From positions 17,280-24,194 of the forward strand of contig NZ_JACXJG010000010.1 in assembly GCF_014904065.1 (NCBI RefSeq): a stretch of DNA of 6,915 nt, given 5' to 3'. The position numbers and the translations under genes are program-made. The notes beneath the pieces were generated by a model that saw only the letters and a list, made by a program, of their open reading frames with translations, made no database searches and had not been told where the DNA came from. How positions within the stretch are numbered: the stretch's first letter is position 1; every line of letters begins with the position of its first letter. Origin of the DNA: Gulosibacter sediminis. Lineage in GTDB: Bacteria; Actinomycetota; Actinomycetes; Actinomycetales; Microbacteriaceae. This document shows, piece by piece, positions 6,703 to 6,915 of this stretch.

Positions 6703-6915
6703 ATGTCGAATCAGCAACCACCGACCGACCCGAATCAGAACCAGTGGGGAGGCGTGCCGCCCGAGGACGAGCGGCCGCAGGGCTGGCAGCAGGGCGACTG
6801 GCCGCAGCAGAACAACTGGCAGCAGCAGGGTGGCTACGGCCAGCAGCATTACGGGCAGGGTGGCCGGCAGGTCTACGCGCAGGATGCGCAGGGCGGCTAC
6901 GGTCAGCAGGGCCAG
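6703..6915 (+). CDS. Gln/Gly-rich N-terminus of an unidentified protein (partial)
   Basis: An open frame runs from ATG 6703 to the window edge, giving 71 residues. GAAGGG at 6691-6696 is a fitting Shine-Dalgarno sequence six bases upstream; an in-frame ATG at 6685 would add only six residues and has no such site. The visible part is low-complexity: 21 Gln and 14 Gly, with a repeated GGYGQQ (43-48 and 64-69) and Trp at 15, 28, 33 and 39. There is no lysine and no hydrophobic segment. In actinobacteria such Gln/Gly/Tyr/Pro-rich tails commonly precede the membrane domains of small envelope proteins or regulators, so a membrane protein may follow, but its class cannot be told from this fragment. 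It is transcriptionally separated from tuf by the terminator at 6512-6552. Confidence 0.75.
   Translation, partial: MSNQQPPTDPNQNQWGGVPPEDERPQGWQQGDWPQQNNWQQQGGYGQQHYGQGGRQVYAQDAQGGYGQQGQ

Noticed and set aside
5208..6704. 498-codon minus-strand open frame opposite tuf
   Set aside because: It mirrors the tuf codon bias of a GC-rich gene, crosses the tuf terminator and the flanking spacers, and its product is Leu/Val/Arg/Asp-rich without a recognisable domain. EF-Tu on the plus strand explains the conservation.

Overview
The window is high-GC and carries the str operon of an actinobacterium: ribosomal proteins S12 (rpsL) and S7 (rpsG), elongation factor G (fusA) and elongation factor Tu (tuf), all on the plus strand. 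The base composition, the actinobacterial style of S12 and EF-Tu, the GTG starts and the frequent GGATGC/GCATCC hexamers fit a member of the Microbacteriaceae or a close relative. That placement is an inference from recognition, not from a database search.

Layout. Bases 2-79 are the last 25 codons of an upstream gene, possibly rpoC judging from usual gene order. A very strong intrinsic terminator follows (107-148). A two-gene unit comes next: a 401-residue membrane protein with a long disordered N-terminal half (200-1405, apparently translated from a leaderless mRNA) and a 150-residue soluble protein resembling the PsbP/LpqN-like fold (1410-1862). Neither has a known function. A near-consensus promoter (-35 TTGACC, 17-base spacer, -10 TAGACT, 1859-1887) overlaps the stop codon of the second gene and starts a leader of about 207 bases before rpsL. 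rpsL and rpsG overlap by one base. A long hairpin (2948-2991) separates rpsG from fusA. A shorter hairpin and an AT-rich promoter-like segment separate fusA from tuf, and tuf ends at a textbook terminator (6512-6552). After it, a spacer holding one perfect actinobacterial DnaA box leads into the Gln/Gly-rich start of another gene, cut by the window edge (6703-6915).

The four str genes serve translation: S12 and S7 build the 30S decoding centre and head, EF-Tu delivers aminoacyl-tRNA and EF-G drives translocation. No mobile element, CRISPR array, tRNA, rRNA or toxin/defence system is visible, and no gene is convincingly encoded on the minus strand. I do not see an undescribed system of the dramatic kind. 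What deserves a second look are the uncharacterised gene pair upstream of rpsL, the RNA structures in the str operon, the leaderless start and the lone DnaA box.
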